A stretch of DNA of 64,000 nt from assembly GCF_026339875.1 (NCBI RefSeq), contig NZ_JAPEPZ010000002.1, forward strand, positions 434,001-498,000. The letters are read 5' to 3'. Of the stretch, positions 42,309 to 50,434 are shown in pieces (the stretch's first letter is position 1; each line of letters starts with the position of its first letter). This stretch comes from Streptomyces sp. NBC_01571 (GTDB lineage: Bacteria; Actinomycetota; Actinomycetes; Streptomycetales; Streptomycetaceae). The notes beneath the pieces were generated by a model. It made no database searches, was not told where the DNA came from, and saw nothing but the letters and a program-made list of their open reading frames with translations. Position numbers and translations under genes: made by a program.

Positions 42309-42459
42309 CGCCACCTCGCCGAGCGTCTGCCGGAGGGCCGCCGCCGCGATCATCTGCCGGCGACGGCCCGTCCGTTGACGTCGTCGGCGCCTCCGGGCCA
42401 GTAGTGAGTAGTGTTCGGCGTCCTGTCGACGGATCGGGTGCGTCGGCCTGCGCCTCGGA

Positions 42460-42567
42460 TCAGGAAGCAGGCATGAAGACCGACTTGCCCGCGAGGAAGC
42501 CGGCGAGACCTTCCGGTCCCCCTTCCCGCCCGTATCCCGACATCTTCCGGCCGCCGAAAGGAACGTT
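42460..42567 (-). pseudogene. Remnant of an aldehyde dehydrogenase C-terminus
   Basis: The minus strand reads NVPFGGRKMSGYGREGGPEG then LAGFLAGKSVFMPAS and TGA at 42460-42462. This is the conserved C-terminal PFGGxKxSGxGREGG signature of NAD-dependent aldehyde dehydrogenases. Upstream of it the frame is interrupted and no other part of the enzyme is recognisable, so only about 35 of roughly 480 residues survive. It abuts a truncated lectin-like gene on the other strand. Confidence 0.85.
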
Positions 42568-42675
42568 CGGCGAGCTGTGTGACGGACCCGGTCAGCGGAT
42601 TTCGGGGGTTGATCGCCCGCTTGTGCACCTGGAGCAGCCTGCCGCCCCGCCGTCGATACGTCGCGGACCACCGGC

Positions 42676-43077
42676 GTGACCACCCGCTCCTCCGTGGTTC
42701 TGGACGCCGCGGCCCGCGTGCAGATCCTCTGCCGCGGCTCGAACGGCTCGGCCTGGCGCGTCGGCCAGAACGACGACTACGAGACCTTCCAGACCTCCGC
42801 CAATCTGGGCGGCCAGATCATCGACCGGCCCACCGCCGCCCTCGGCTTAGACGGACGGGTCGACGTGTTCGCCAAGGGCACCGACAAGGCCCTGTGGGTC
42901 GCCGTCCAAGCCGCCGAGAACGACACCACGTACCAGGACTTCCAGTCCCTGGACGGCGTCATCGGCGACGTCAACGTGAGCCCCGCCATCGCCAACCAGG
43001 AAGCGCTCCTCTACGTGTTCACCCAGGGTTCGGGCACGGCGCGCAACCTCTGGCTGCAACGCCAGACCTGGACCTGA
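42676..43077 (+). CDS. Fragment of a PLL-type beta-propeller lectin-like protein
   Basis: This 133-residue GTG-start ORF has tandem blades of the PLL/tectonin-like type: RVQILCRGSNGSAWRVGQND and RVDVFAKGTDKALWVAVQAA, then ALLYVFTQGSGTARNLWLQR, each with a W near its end. Complete proteins of this type have about seven blades and usually follow a signal peptide. Here only three blades remain and no signal peptide is seen, so it is likely the 3' remnant of a longer secreted carbohydrate-binding protein. The open frame extends back to 42613 without a signal-peptide-like segment. Confidence 0.65.
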   Translation: MTTRSSVVLDAAARVQILCRGSNGSAWRVGQNDDYETFQTSANLGGQIIDRPTAALGLDGRVDVFAKGTDKALWVAVQAAENDTTYQDFQSLDGVIGDVNVSPAIANQEALLYVFTQGSGTARNLWLQRQTWT

Positions 43078-43283
43078 GCGACCACAACGCGGACCGTGCC
43101 GCCCCCGGGAGCCGGCCGGCACGGTCCGCTCGCACCAGGCCCGCCCACAGGCGTGCGGGTGGAGAGACAGCGGCGTGATCAGTGACGGAGACATCTTCGG
43201 TCTTCGGTCCTGTGCGCTGCTGGTTGGGCCAACCCGTGGTGCGGTGGGCAAGGGCCGCGTCGCTGCCGCTGTCCTGGGCGATG

Positions 43284-43623
43284 CCCAGACACGAGCGAGG
43301 ACGGCGCCGGTGCTGGTGTCGACGGCCTGGAGACTCTCCGGGGACCAGACGTAGGCCGTGGTCACGTGCAGGGTGACCTGCCTGCCGCCCTCCGCCTCGT
43401 CGGGCAGGGGGACCGCACTGACCAGGTCGAACGTGTGAGCCGACGGGTAACTCGTCCTGGGCGTGGTCGAGGACGGGCTCGCGTCGGCGGAAGGGTCGTG
43501 GGGACGGCCGGAGCGCGGCCGTTCGGAGTTCTCGTCCCCGTCGTCGCCGCGGCCGGCCACCAGCAGCAGAGCCCCCAGCGCGCGGACTCCGGCAGTCGCC
43601 TTGACGGTGCGTCCGAACCACAT
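43284..43623 (-). pseudogene. Truncated lipoprotein remnant with mutated lipobox
   Basis: The ORF begins at 43623 with FGRTVKATAGVRALGALLLV and AGRGDDGD, where a lipoprotein would have AGCGDDGD; the lipobox Cys is Arg (CGC for TGC). It continues with a Ser/Thr/Pro linker and a protein-like segment, DEAEGGRQVTLHVTTAYVWS then PESLQAVDTSTGAVLARV. From there it runs into unrelated sequence. It looks like the 5' end of a secreted beta-propeller or solute-binding-type lipoprotein that has lost its Cys and its 3' part. A functional product is unlikely. Confidence 0.55.
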
Positions 43624-43918
43624 CGGAACCCCCTGCCGATGCGCCTGCGCAAGCGACGCGACACCGACCGCGTTTCAGCGCAGCGCCGGATGTCCGAGCA
43701 TGGACAGGTCAAACACCTGCCAGGATCCGGGTTCCGTGACAAGAACCGGGAGTGGGGCAGCCGACCGGACCCGGAGCCGGCGGGAGGGCGACCAACCGCC
43801 GACCGGCCGAATGTGCGGCATGGTCTCTTGCACCGTCAGCCGGGCATCACTGGGGCCACCCACCTCAGCCAACGGCCGACGGTTCACAGGATGAGCAAAC
43901 GCGACGGCGACGTCGGGC

Positions 43919-44917
43919 TCACACGTCGATGAGGACCTTGCCCACCGCTCCCTTCTCGACCGCGGTGTGCGCGTCCGCCGTGGCTTCCAGCGGGAAGCGG
44001 TGCAGCGGCAGGCCCGCCTCCTCGCCCACGCGCAGCGCCCCGTCGGCGAGGGCGGCGGTGATGGCGGCGACGGCATCCCGCTTGGCCTCGGCCGGCATGG
44101 TGTAGACGAGAACGCCTTGGAAGCGCAGGTTGCCGAAGAAGGTCCGGCGGGGCAGTGTCACGTCGGCGCCGTCGTCGTAGTACGCGACGGCGGCGTTCTG
44201 GGCGGTCACCGAGACGTCGAGCCGCGCGTTCGCTGCCATGGCGACCTCCACGACGATGTCGACACCGTCCGGGGCCACCCGGCGGATCGCCGCCTCCGCG
44301 TCCTCGGCCTTGTAGTCGACGACATGGTGCGCGCCGGCGGCCTTGGCCAGACGCGCCTTGAACGGGCTGCTGACGGTGGCCACCACGGTCGCCCCTGCCC
44401 AGCGCGCAAGCTGGATCGCCATGTTGCCGACCGCGCCCGCCCCGCCGGCGACCAGCACCGTACGGCCGCGCAGTGCGCCGGGTCCGAGCCGGGTCGGGTC
44501 GCCTTCCCGCACGGTGAGGGCGCGGTGGGCCGTCATCGCGGGAATGGGGATGCTCGCGCCGAGGTCGAGGGACGCGTTGTCGGGCAGCGGTACGGCCTGT
44601 TCCTCGGGGAGCACCACGTACTCCTGCGCCGTGCCGTCCGGGCGCTGCCAGGCGGCCTCCCAGATCCAGACGCGCTGACCGGTCCTGGCCGGGTCGACCC
44701 CCTCCCCGACCGCGTCGATCAGTCCGGCGCCGTCCTGGTTGGGCACCTGCTCGCCCTTCTCCTGCGGCCCGGCCGTGCGCGACTTCCAGTCCGTCGGGTT
44801 CACCCCGGACACCTCGACCCGTACCCGCACCTCGCCCGGCCCCGGCTCCGGCAGCGGACGTTCGGTCAGGCGCAGCACCTCAGGGCCGCCACCTTCCGTG
44901 TACACGATTGCTTTCAT
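43919..44917 (-). CDS. Zinc-independent MDR oxidoreductase (quinone-oxidoreductase-like)
   Basis: This 332-residue medium-chain dehydrogenase/reductase has a GroES-like N-terminus (MKAIVYTEGGGPEVLRLTER, EVRVRVEVSGVNPTDWKSRT), NADPH-binding loop LVAGGAGAVGNMAIQLARWA and VVATVSSPFKARLAKAAGAHH. A final VEKGAVGKVLIDV strand is typical of the QorA-like branch. Catalytic zinc ligands are absent. It probably reduces quinones or alpha,beta-unsaturated carbonyls with NADPH. The neighbouring gene upstream on the same strand is another MDR member, so the two may respond to the same electrophile or stress. Confidence 0.9.
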   Translation of the reverse strand: MKAIVYTEGGGPEVLRLTERPLPEPGPGEVRVRVEVSGVNPTDWKSRTAGPQEKGEQVPNQDGAGLIDAVGEGVDPARTGQRVWIWEAAWQRPDGTAQEYVVLPEEQAVPLPDNASLDLGASIPIPAMTAHRALTVREGDPTRLGPGALRGRTVLVAGGAGAVGNMAIQLARWAGATVVATVSSPFKARLAKAAGAHHVVDYKAEDAEAAIRRVAPDGVDIVVEVAMAANARLDVSVTAQNAAVAYYDDGADVTLPRRTFFGNLRFQGVLVYTMPAEAKRDAVAAITAALADGALRVGEEAGLPLHRFPLEATADAHTAVEKGAVGKVLIDV

Positions 44918-45135
44918 GATCTGCACAAGGCACGGCCGAGCCTGGTTCTTCCCGGCCCGACACGTTCCGTCCGTCCGGCCGTCCGGCCGTCCGGCCGTCG
45001 CAATCGACCACCAGCCGGATGCCGTGCACACCCAGCCACCAAGGGCGCCCGCGCCGACGCTCCCCTCCATCGCCCCCGTCCCGGCACTGCACCCCAGGCC
45101 GCCCATGGCTGCGCCCCTGATCGGCCGGATGGAAC

Positions 45136-46185
45136 TCAGGGGCGCATGACGATCTTTCCCACATGCTCCCTGCGCGAGAGTTCCTCCTGGGCCTGAGCGG
45201 CCTGGTTCAGTGGGAAGGTCGCGGCGATGACGGGCTGGACCTCTGCGCGACGAGCGAGGTTCATGAGGAGGCCGAAGTGCGTGGGCGTGTGCATCGCGGA
45301 CCCGATGACCTGGGCGTTGTGCAGGTAGAGGCGCCGCACGTCAAAGGCCACGTCGTAGCCACCGAGCGCACCGGCGATGACCCACCGGCCCCCTTCGCGC
45401 AGCAGCGGCAGCCCCTCGCCGACCAGTTCGCCCGCCACGACGTCGAGTGCGACGTCGATGCCCTCCGGGGCGGCGGCGCGGATCCGCTCGGCGATGTCTC
45501 CTGCGCGGTCGACGACTTCGTGCGCGCCTGCTTCGCGCACCGCGTCGATCTTGGGTCCACTACTGATGGCGAGCACTCTTGCGCCGCGTGCACGGGCGAT
45601 CTGAATCAGCGCGAGGCCTACGCCACCGGACGCTCCCGAGACCAGGGCGGTCTCCCCCTTCCGCAGGCGGCCTCGCTCGATCATGCCCAGCGCCGTGCCG
45701 TAGGCGGTCGGCAGCGTCGCGAGCTGCTCGTCCGTGAGCGGAGATTCCGTCACGTCGTGTACACGCTCCACCGGCGCCGTCACGTACTCGGCGTATCCGC
45801 CGTCGCGTTCGCTCCCCATCAGGCCCACCGGGTGGGCGTCCGGTCCTTCGGTGTCGTAGATCGCGGGGTCGACGACCACTCGGCGTCCTACGAGGCCCCC
45901 CGTCACACCGGTCCCGACGGCCACCACCCGGCCGGCGACGTCGGCGCCCTGGATGCGCGGGAAGTCGATCGGGCCTCGCCAGCCCGACAGCGCCTTCGGG
46001 TCGTCCGGACGTCCGTAGGCGCCCTCCCGGGTCCACAGGTCGGTGTTGTTCAGCGCTACCGCACCGACCTGGACCAGCACCTCCCCTGCCCGAGGGGCGG
46101 GGACGGCGACCTCCGTCAGCTCAAGGACCTCCGGTCCTCCGTGCCTGGCGATGCGAACCGCTCGCATGACATCGGGCACACCCAT
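45136..46185 (-). CDS. MDR-family oxidoreductase, divergent from a TetR gene
   Basis: This 349-residue MDR protein includes AVRIARHGGPEVLELTEVAV, NNTDLWTREGAYG, FPRIQGADVAGRVVAVGTGV and the nucleotide loop ALVSGASGGVGLALIQIARA, plus HVGKIVMRP at the end. It has the longer N-terminal insertion (GRPDDPKALSGWRGPID) seen in alcohol-dehydrogenase-like relatives. The ATG at 46185 has a perfect AGGAGG site. It is divergent from the TetR gene at 46260 over 74 bp containing two copies of a 17-bp element. That strongly suggests it is repressed by this regulator. Confidence 0.9.
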   Translation of the reverse strand: MGVPDVMRAVRIARHGGPEVLELTEVAVPAPRAGEVLVQVGAVALNNTDLWTREGAYGRPDDPKALSGWRGPIDFPRIQGADVAGRVVAVGTGVTGGLVGRRVVVDPAIYDTEGPDAHPVGLMGSERDGGYAEYVTAPVERVHDVTESPLTDEQLATLPTAYGTALGMIERGRLRKGETALVSGASGGVGLALIQIARARGARVLAISSGPKIDAVREAGAHEVVDRAGDIAERIRAAAPEGIDVALDVVAGELVGEGLPLLREGGRWVIAGALGGYDVAFDVRRLYLHNAQVIGSAMHTPTHFGLLMNLARRAEVQPVIAATFPLNQAAQAQEELSRREHVGKIVMRP

Positions 46186-46204
46186 AGCTTGAACCTCCTG
46201 ACAG

Positions 46205-46249
46205 GTATACTGATCTGTGAACATCCCCCACCGTACACCGATCTGTGAA
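46205..46249. promoter_or_regulatory. Two 17-bp direct repeats, probable TetR operators
   Basis: GTATACTGATCTGTGAA (46205-46221) and GTACACCGATCTGTGAA (46233-46249) differ at two positions and are 28 bp apart. They sit between the MDR gene (start 46185) and the TetR gene (start 46260), covering both probable promoters. The first overlaps a palindromic ACAG-N10-CTGT stretch (46201-46218). Confidence 0.7.
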
Positions 46250-46259
46250 GGGGCCCGTC

Positions 46260-46850
46260 GTGCAGGAAGCGCGGCCTATGACGCCGGCCGGCCGCCGCAT
46301 CGTGGCGGCCGCCGAGGAGCTGTTCTACAGCCGCGGCATCACGGCGGTGGGCGTGGATCTGATCGCCGAGCACTCAGGCGTGACCAAGCGGACCCTGTAC
46401 AACCAGTTCGGTTCGAAGGACCACCTCGTGGCGGCCTATCTCACGGAACGCGACCAGCGCTGGCGGTCACTCGTCCGTGCCGCCGTCGAAGCGGGCAACA
46501 CTCCGGCGGAGGCCGTCACGGCCCCCTTCGAGGCCCTGCGGACCTGGAGCGAGACCAACACCCGCGGATGCGCCTTCATCAACGCGCTGGCAGAACTCCC
46601 GGATCCCTCGCATCCCGCACACCGCATCGCCGCGAACCAGAAGCTCTGGCTGCTGAACCTGTTCGAGGAACTCGCCGTCGCGGCGGGCTGCTCGCACCCG
46701 GCCGCCCTCGCCACCCGACTCTTCGTGCTGCACGAGGGTGCTGTCGCCACGCAGCCCCTCTCACTCGACACCCTTCCGGAGTGCACCGACCTGGCACGAG
46801 TCCTGGTTCAAGCCGCCACATCCACCGCCAGTAGAGCGGTTTCGACGTAG
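46260..46850 (+). CDS. TetR-family transcriptional regulator
   Basis: This 196-residue regulator has an N-terminal HTH (TPAGRRIVAAAEELFYSRGI, then VDLIAEHSGVTKRTLYNQFG) followed by a ligand-binding helical domain (ALRTWSETNTRGCAFINALA). The CAFINALAE-type segment is shared with TetR proteins that control oxidoreductases. GTG at 46260 is preferred (AAGGGG upstream); GTG 46245 lies inside the operator repeat and ATG 46278 is also possible. It is divergent from an MDR oxidoreductase, its likely target, and is probably autoregulated. Confidence 0.9.
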   Translation: MQEARPMTPAGRRIVAAAEELFYSRGITAVGVDLIAEHSGVTKRTLYNQFGSKDHLVAAYLTERDQRWRSLVRAAVEAGNTPAEAVTAPFEALRTWSETNTRGCAFINALAELPDPSHPAHRIAANQKLWLLNLFEELAVAAGCSHPAALATRLFVLHEGAVATQPLSLDTLPECTDLARVLVQAATSTASRAVST

Positions 46851-47311
46851 AGCGTTTTCGACGAGGGGCTGCCGTTCAGCCTGCCTGGGCGGCGCCCGGT
46901 GCCTGCGACCACGAGCCGGGAGGATCGTCCTGATACGGGGTGTACGGAGGCGAGGCGACATCGCGAGGCGGGACCACGCTCTCGCCCCTCGGGCGGTGTC
47001 CTCGGCGTTCGCATCCGGTGACCGTCCCGGCGTGGAGAGGACCCGCCCGGTCCGGCGGGGTGTCACAGCGTGGGGGAAACGATCGTCAAGGGAGGCGGTC
47101 GACGAGGTTCGTGTGTCGGTGCGGGCCGGGCCGTGGCCGGTGTGGCGGGCACCGAGGGCCAGACTGCCTTCGCCTTGCGTGCGGCGTTCGTCTCGATGCG
47201 GGTGCGGACCGCCGCGGGGCACGCGATCAGGGATTCAGGTGGGCCGGGGGTGCGGTCGTGTTGCCGTGGTGGCAGGCGTCGACGTTCCTGAGTGGGGCGG
47301 CCCGGGCCGCG
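46851..47311. other. Intergenic region, no gene seen
   Basis: This is about 460 bases of Arg/Gly-coding frames on both strands, between the TetR gene and the 3' end of the repeat-protein gene. No hairpin, repeat or conserved peptide is recognised. Confidence 0.5.
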
Positions 47312-47797
47312 TCAGCTGTGGTTCAGGGACCACTCGACCTGGTCCTGGTACCAGCGGGCGGGAGTGACCCGGTGCGACGACGTCGCCTCGTCGACCTGGT
47401 CCTCGTACCAACGGGCCGCGCTGACACCGTGCCACGAAGCCGCCTCCTCGACCTGGTCCTCGTACCAACGGGCGGCACTGACACCGTGCCACGAAGCCGC
47501 CTCCTCGACCTGGTCCTCGTACCAACGGGCGGCACTGACGCCGTGCCACGAAGCCGCCTCGCCCTCGTGGTCCGCAGCCCGTACGTAACGCACCGTGTCC
47601 AGCCCACGGCTGTCGCCGTCCGTGTGGCGCCCCACCTGCTCGGCGCTGGTCGCGGAGGTGGCGGACACGTACTGCGTGTGCTGCACGGGTGCCGAGGCCG
47701 TGGCGGCCGACGCCGCGCCGCCGGCTCCGAGAAGGGCTCCGCCGGCCAGCGCGGTGGAGGCGAGGGCGATCGAGAGGCGCTTCGTCATGCTGCTCAT
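47312..47797 (-). CDS. Secreted protein made of four 19-residue repeats
   Basis: This 161-residue protein has a signal peptide (TKRLSIALASTALAGGALLG, cleavage near residue 31). A polar linker follows, then residues 80-155 consist of four 19-residue repeats. The first three are EAASWHGVSAARWYEDQVE with almost no change; the fourth is divergent (EATSSHRVTPARWYQDQVE). Trp, His, Arg-Trp-Tyr and an acidic end recur in each unit, suggesting a helical or ligand-binding repeat. The ATG at 47797 is chosen because AAGGGA lies seven bases upstream. I do not recognise a family. It is divergent from a TetR gene. Confidence 0.8.
   Translation of the reverse strand: MSSMTKRLSIALASTALAGGALLGAGGAASAATASAPVQHTQYVSATSATSAEQVGRHTDGDSRGLDTVRYVRAADHEGEAASWHGVSAARWYEDQVEEAASWHGVSAARWYEDQVEEAASWHGVSAARWYEDQVDEATSSHRVTPARWYQDQVEWSLNHS
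47333..47560. repeat. Four 57-bp tandem repeats encoding 19-residue units
   Basis: These are in-frame direct repeats within the gene at 47312-47797. The middle units are identical or nearly so in DNA (one to three differences), and the unit at the 3' end of the gene is the most divergent. Confidence 0.92.
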
Positions 47798-47908
47798 GGT
47801 CATTTCCCTTACAGAACTGCCGCGGCTTCGCCGATCTGGCGGGCGCCGCTTCCATGTGATCCGAGATCCGGAAGTCCCGGGTCGGTCGGCTGGCTTCAAG
47901 GTCATCCG

Positions 47909-48043
47909 GAGGGGTGCCTCACGTTCGACTCCGCCACCATACCCGAGGGGTGCCTCATGTTTGCAGTGAGGCCCATCACAGCACGCCAGAGGGGTGAGAT
48001 TGCGATCGGAAACATGACAACCATCGAATTCGAGGGGTACCTC
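47909..48043. promoter_or_regulatory. Three copies of a 17-bp element in a divergent promoter region
   Basis: GAGGGGTRCCTCAYGTT occurs at 47909-47925, 47945-47961 and 48032-48048. Its GAGG-N4-CCTC core is a short inverted repeat. The last copy lies just upstream of the TetR ATG at 48060 and the first about 110 bp upstream of the repeat-protein start at 47797. They look like TetR-type operators controlling both genes. Confidence 0.7.
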
Positions 48044-48059
48044 ATGTTACGCTCCAGCC

Positions 48060-48755
48060 ATGAGCCACCAGCACGTCCTCACCGCGAGCGAGACACGGGC
48101 GAAACCCCTGCGCCGTGACGCACAGCGCAACAGGGACGCGATCGTGGCCGCCGCCCGCACGGCCTTCTCCGAGCAGGGCCTCGGGGCGTCCCTGGAGGGC
48201 GTCGCCCGCGAGGCCGGCGTCGCGATCGGCACGCTCTACCGCCACTTCCCCACCCGCCTCGCCCTGGTCGAGGCGCTTTTCAACGCGAAGTACACGGAAC
48301 TGCTCGCCACCGCGGAAGAGGCCGCGGCCATGGACGACGCCTGGGAGGGGTTCTGCCGCTACCTGGAGAAACTCTGCCAGCTGCAGGCCTGCGACCGCGC
48401 CTTCAACGACCTGGTCTCGGCACGGCTGCCCCTTCACGCGGCCGGCCGCGAGATGCACGAACGCGCCAAGGAACTCTGCACCCAGATCATGCGCGGCGCC
48501 CAAGAACAGGGCGCCCTGCGCGGCGACGTCACCGCTCAGGACATCGCCTTCGTGATCTGGTCCCAGGCCGGGATCATCCAGGCCACCCGCACCGTCGCGC
48601 CCCGGGCCTGGCGCCGCCACCTCCACCTGATGCTCGACGCCTTCCGCACGCAGGGCGCCCACGAACTGCCCGAACCTCCCCTGACCAGCCGGCAGGCCGA
48701 CCAGACCCTCGTCACTCTCGAGTGCACCGAAGAGGACTGCCGCGAGCAGTCCTGA
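48060..48755 (+). CDS. TetR-family transcriptional regulator
   Basis: This 231-residue regulator has an HTH in residues about 20-65 (RDAIVAAARTAFSEQGLGAS, then REAGVAIGTLYRHFPTRLAL) and a C-terminal domain with a SARLPLHAAGREMHERAKEL segment. The C-terminus (LVTLECTEEDCREQ) contains two cysteines. Its promoter region, shared with the divergent repeat-protein gene, contains three copies of a 17-bp element, so autoregulation and control of the secreted repeat protein are likely. Confidence 0.9.
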   Translation: MSHQHVLTASETRAKPLRRDAQRNRDAIVAAARTAFSEQGLGASLEGVAREAGVAIGTLYRHFPTRLALVEALFNAKYTELLATAEEAAAMDDAWEGFCRYLEKLCQLQACDRAFNDLVSARLPLHAAGREMHERAKELCTQIMRGAQEQGALRGDVTAQDIAFVIWSQAGIIQATRTVAPRAWRRHLHLMLDAFRTQGAHELPEPPLTSRQADQTLVTLECTEEDCREQS

Positions 48756-49067
48756 CCACGCGAGAGACGAGGCCGGCAGGACCTCGCCGGGGCCCACCCG
48801 GCGGTGTGCGGCGGCGGGGCCCGCGCGCCACGGGGCACAGGCCGCTCCCGATCCCCCAGGCCGCCGCCCGACCACGCCGCCCCCGCTCCTCACCGCTCAT
48901 CCCCCCGATCAGGCGCGGACCAGGTGCCGCAGAGGGGATGTCAGCAACCCGGCCACCACCAACCACAGCCGCGTCCTGGCCAAACCCAAGGCATCGCCGC
49001 GGACACCGGCCTCCGCCTCCACCCGCGTCCGGGAACAGCCGCGGCCCCGCCCCGCGTTGCCACGAGC
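48756..49067. other. Intergenic region containing one copy of a 17-bp repeat
   Basis: No gene is convincing. CGCAGAGGGGATGTCAG at 48928-48944 recurs exactly at 50135-50151, so the two copies flank the PhzF gene. Confidence 0.6.
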
Positions 49068-49943
49068 ATGACGACGAATACGCCGAGGCCCGAGGTGCTG
49101 CGCTACACCGCCTTCTCCAACTCCCCCGACGGCGGAAACCCCGCCGGTGTCGTTCTGGACGCCGCTGCCCTGGACGACGGCGACATGCTGGCCATCGCCG
49201 CCGGCCTCGGATACTCGGAGTCCGCGTTCCTGACCGCGCCGCCGGAGGCCCTCGGCGGCCAGGAGGGACGGGCGTACAGCATCCGTTACTTCAGCCCCAA
49301 GGCCGAGGTGCCGTTCTGCGGGCACGCCACCATCGCGACGGCCATCGCGCTCGCCGAGCGGATCGGCCCCGGAGAGCTGGTGTTCGCGACGCGCGCCGGC
49401 ACCGTGCCGGTGGAGGTGGCCGAGGAGGACGGGACACTCCGGGCCACGCTCACCAGTGTCGAGCCGCACATCGAGGACATCGCCGACGCCGACCTCGCGG
49501 AGGCGCTCGCCGCGCTCGACTGGCCGGCCACCGATCTCGACCCGGCCTTCCCGCCTCGTATCGCCTTCGCCGGCGCCCGCCATCTCGTCCTCGCGGCGGC
49601 GACGCGCGCCCGTCTCGCGGATCTCGCCTACGACTTCGCCCGCCTCGAAGCCCTGATGCACCGCCTGGACCTCACCACGGTCCAGCTCGTGTGGCGGGAG
49701 TCGGCCACCGTCTTCCACGTCCGTGACCCGTTCCCCGTCGGCGGTGTCGTCGAGGACCCGGCGACCGGCGCCGCGGCCGCCGCGTTCGGTGCCTACGTCC
49801 GCGATCTCGACCTGGTCCCCGAAGACGCCGTCCTCACCCTGCACCAGGGTGTGGACCTGGGCCGCCCCGGCGAGCTCACCGTGACCCTGCGCGCTGGTGA
49901 CCCACGCGTCCGTGTCAGCGGCACGGGAGCTCGCATCAGCTGA
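49068..49943 (+). CDS. PhzF-family isomerase/epimerase-like protein
   Basis: This 291-residue PhzF/diaminopimelate-epimerase-fold protein has the family landmarks RYTAFSNSPDGGNPAGVVLD, LGYSESAFL with the conserved Glu, IRYFSPKAEVPFCGHATIAT in the middle and VEDPATGAAAAAFGAYVRD in the second half. Members catalyse isomerisation, for example in phenazine synthesis, but most have unknown substrates. No phenazine genes are nearby. ATG 49068 is the start by homology although the ribosome-binding site is weak. Direct repeats of 17 bp flank the gene. Confidence 0.92.
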   Translation: MTTNTPRPEVLRYTAFSNSPDGGNPAGVVLDAAALDDGDMLAIAAGLGYSESAFLTAPPEALGGQEGRAYSIRYFSPKAEVPFCGHATIATAIALAERIGPGELVFATRAGTVPVEVAEEDGTLRATLTSVEPHIEDIADADLAEALAALDWPATDLDPAFPPRIAFAGARHLVLAAATRARLADLAYDFARLEALMHRLDLTTVQLVWRESATVFHVRDPFPVGGVVEDPATGAAAAAFGAYVRDLDLVPEDAVLTLHQGVDLGRPGELTVTLRAGDPRVRVSGTGARIS

Positions 49944-50134
49944 AGCGCGGCCATGATGGCAGTACAGGCACCGGTCTTCCCGGTGGCCGCAGAGCGTCGC
50001 AACTCCGCGATCGCGCGCGGCCGACAGCCCGCCGTCAACCTTGCCCGGCGCAACCAGACATCACCCGTGCCCGATCCCCCGCAGCGCTCCCACGCCCGCC
50101 CTCCCTTGCTCTCTCCTAAAGGTGGGTGCGGGAG

Positions 50135-50151
50135 CGCAGAGGGGATGTCAG
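50135..50151. repeat. Second copy of the 17-bp repeat flanking phzF-like gene
   Basis: CGCAGAGGGGATGTCAG, identical to 48928-48944, 1,207 bp away in the same orientation, just before the transposase remnant. Confidence 0.75.
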
Positions 50152-50229
50152 ACCGCACGTCGGGCCCACGCATACGGCGTGATCAGCCGTTCCTGTCCGC
50201 CCGGTTGGGAGCCTCGGCAACATCCCCTG

Positions 50230-50420
50230 CAGGACTCTGCGCAACAGGCGTTGCGGCAGGGCGCCCTTGCCGGTCAGGTTGCGGGGACCGGGTGGATCCT
50301 GCACCGGGTGCGGGCCGGTGTTCAGCGGCGTGACCTGCCCGAGCCGTTCCGGTCCGTGGAAGGCCGTCGACGGACGCCATCACTGTCGGCGGCGGGACCG
50401 GACCCCTTCGCGCGGCCGAA
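50230..50420 (+). mobile_element. Remnant of an IS5-family transposase N-terminal region
   Basis: One frame reads GWILHRVRAGVQRRDLPEPF and a frame one base away continues GPWKAVDGRHHCRR. Together they match the ILHRVRTGVxWRDLPERFGPWKTVY pattern of IS5-type transposases (DUF4096 N-terminal domain). The frame is broken by about one inserted base near the PERF position, and nothing of the catalytic DDE region follows; the DUF6215 gene begins within 20 bases on the other strand. It is a dead fragment. Confidence 0.7.
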
Positions 50421-50434
50421 ATGATCTCGGCGCC

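Noticed and set aside
47333-47560. 57-bp direct repeats that could suggest a CRISPR array or minisatellite RNA
   Set aside because: There are no unique spacers; the repeats encode a clean 19-residue unit in a gene with signal peptide and ribosome-binding site.
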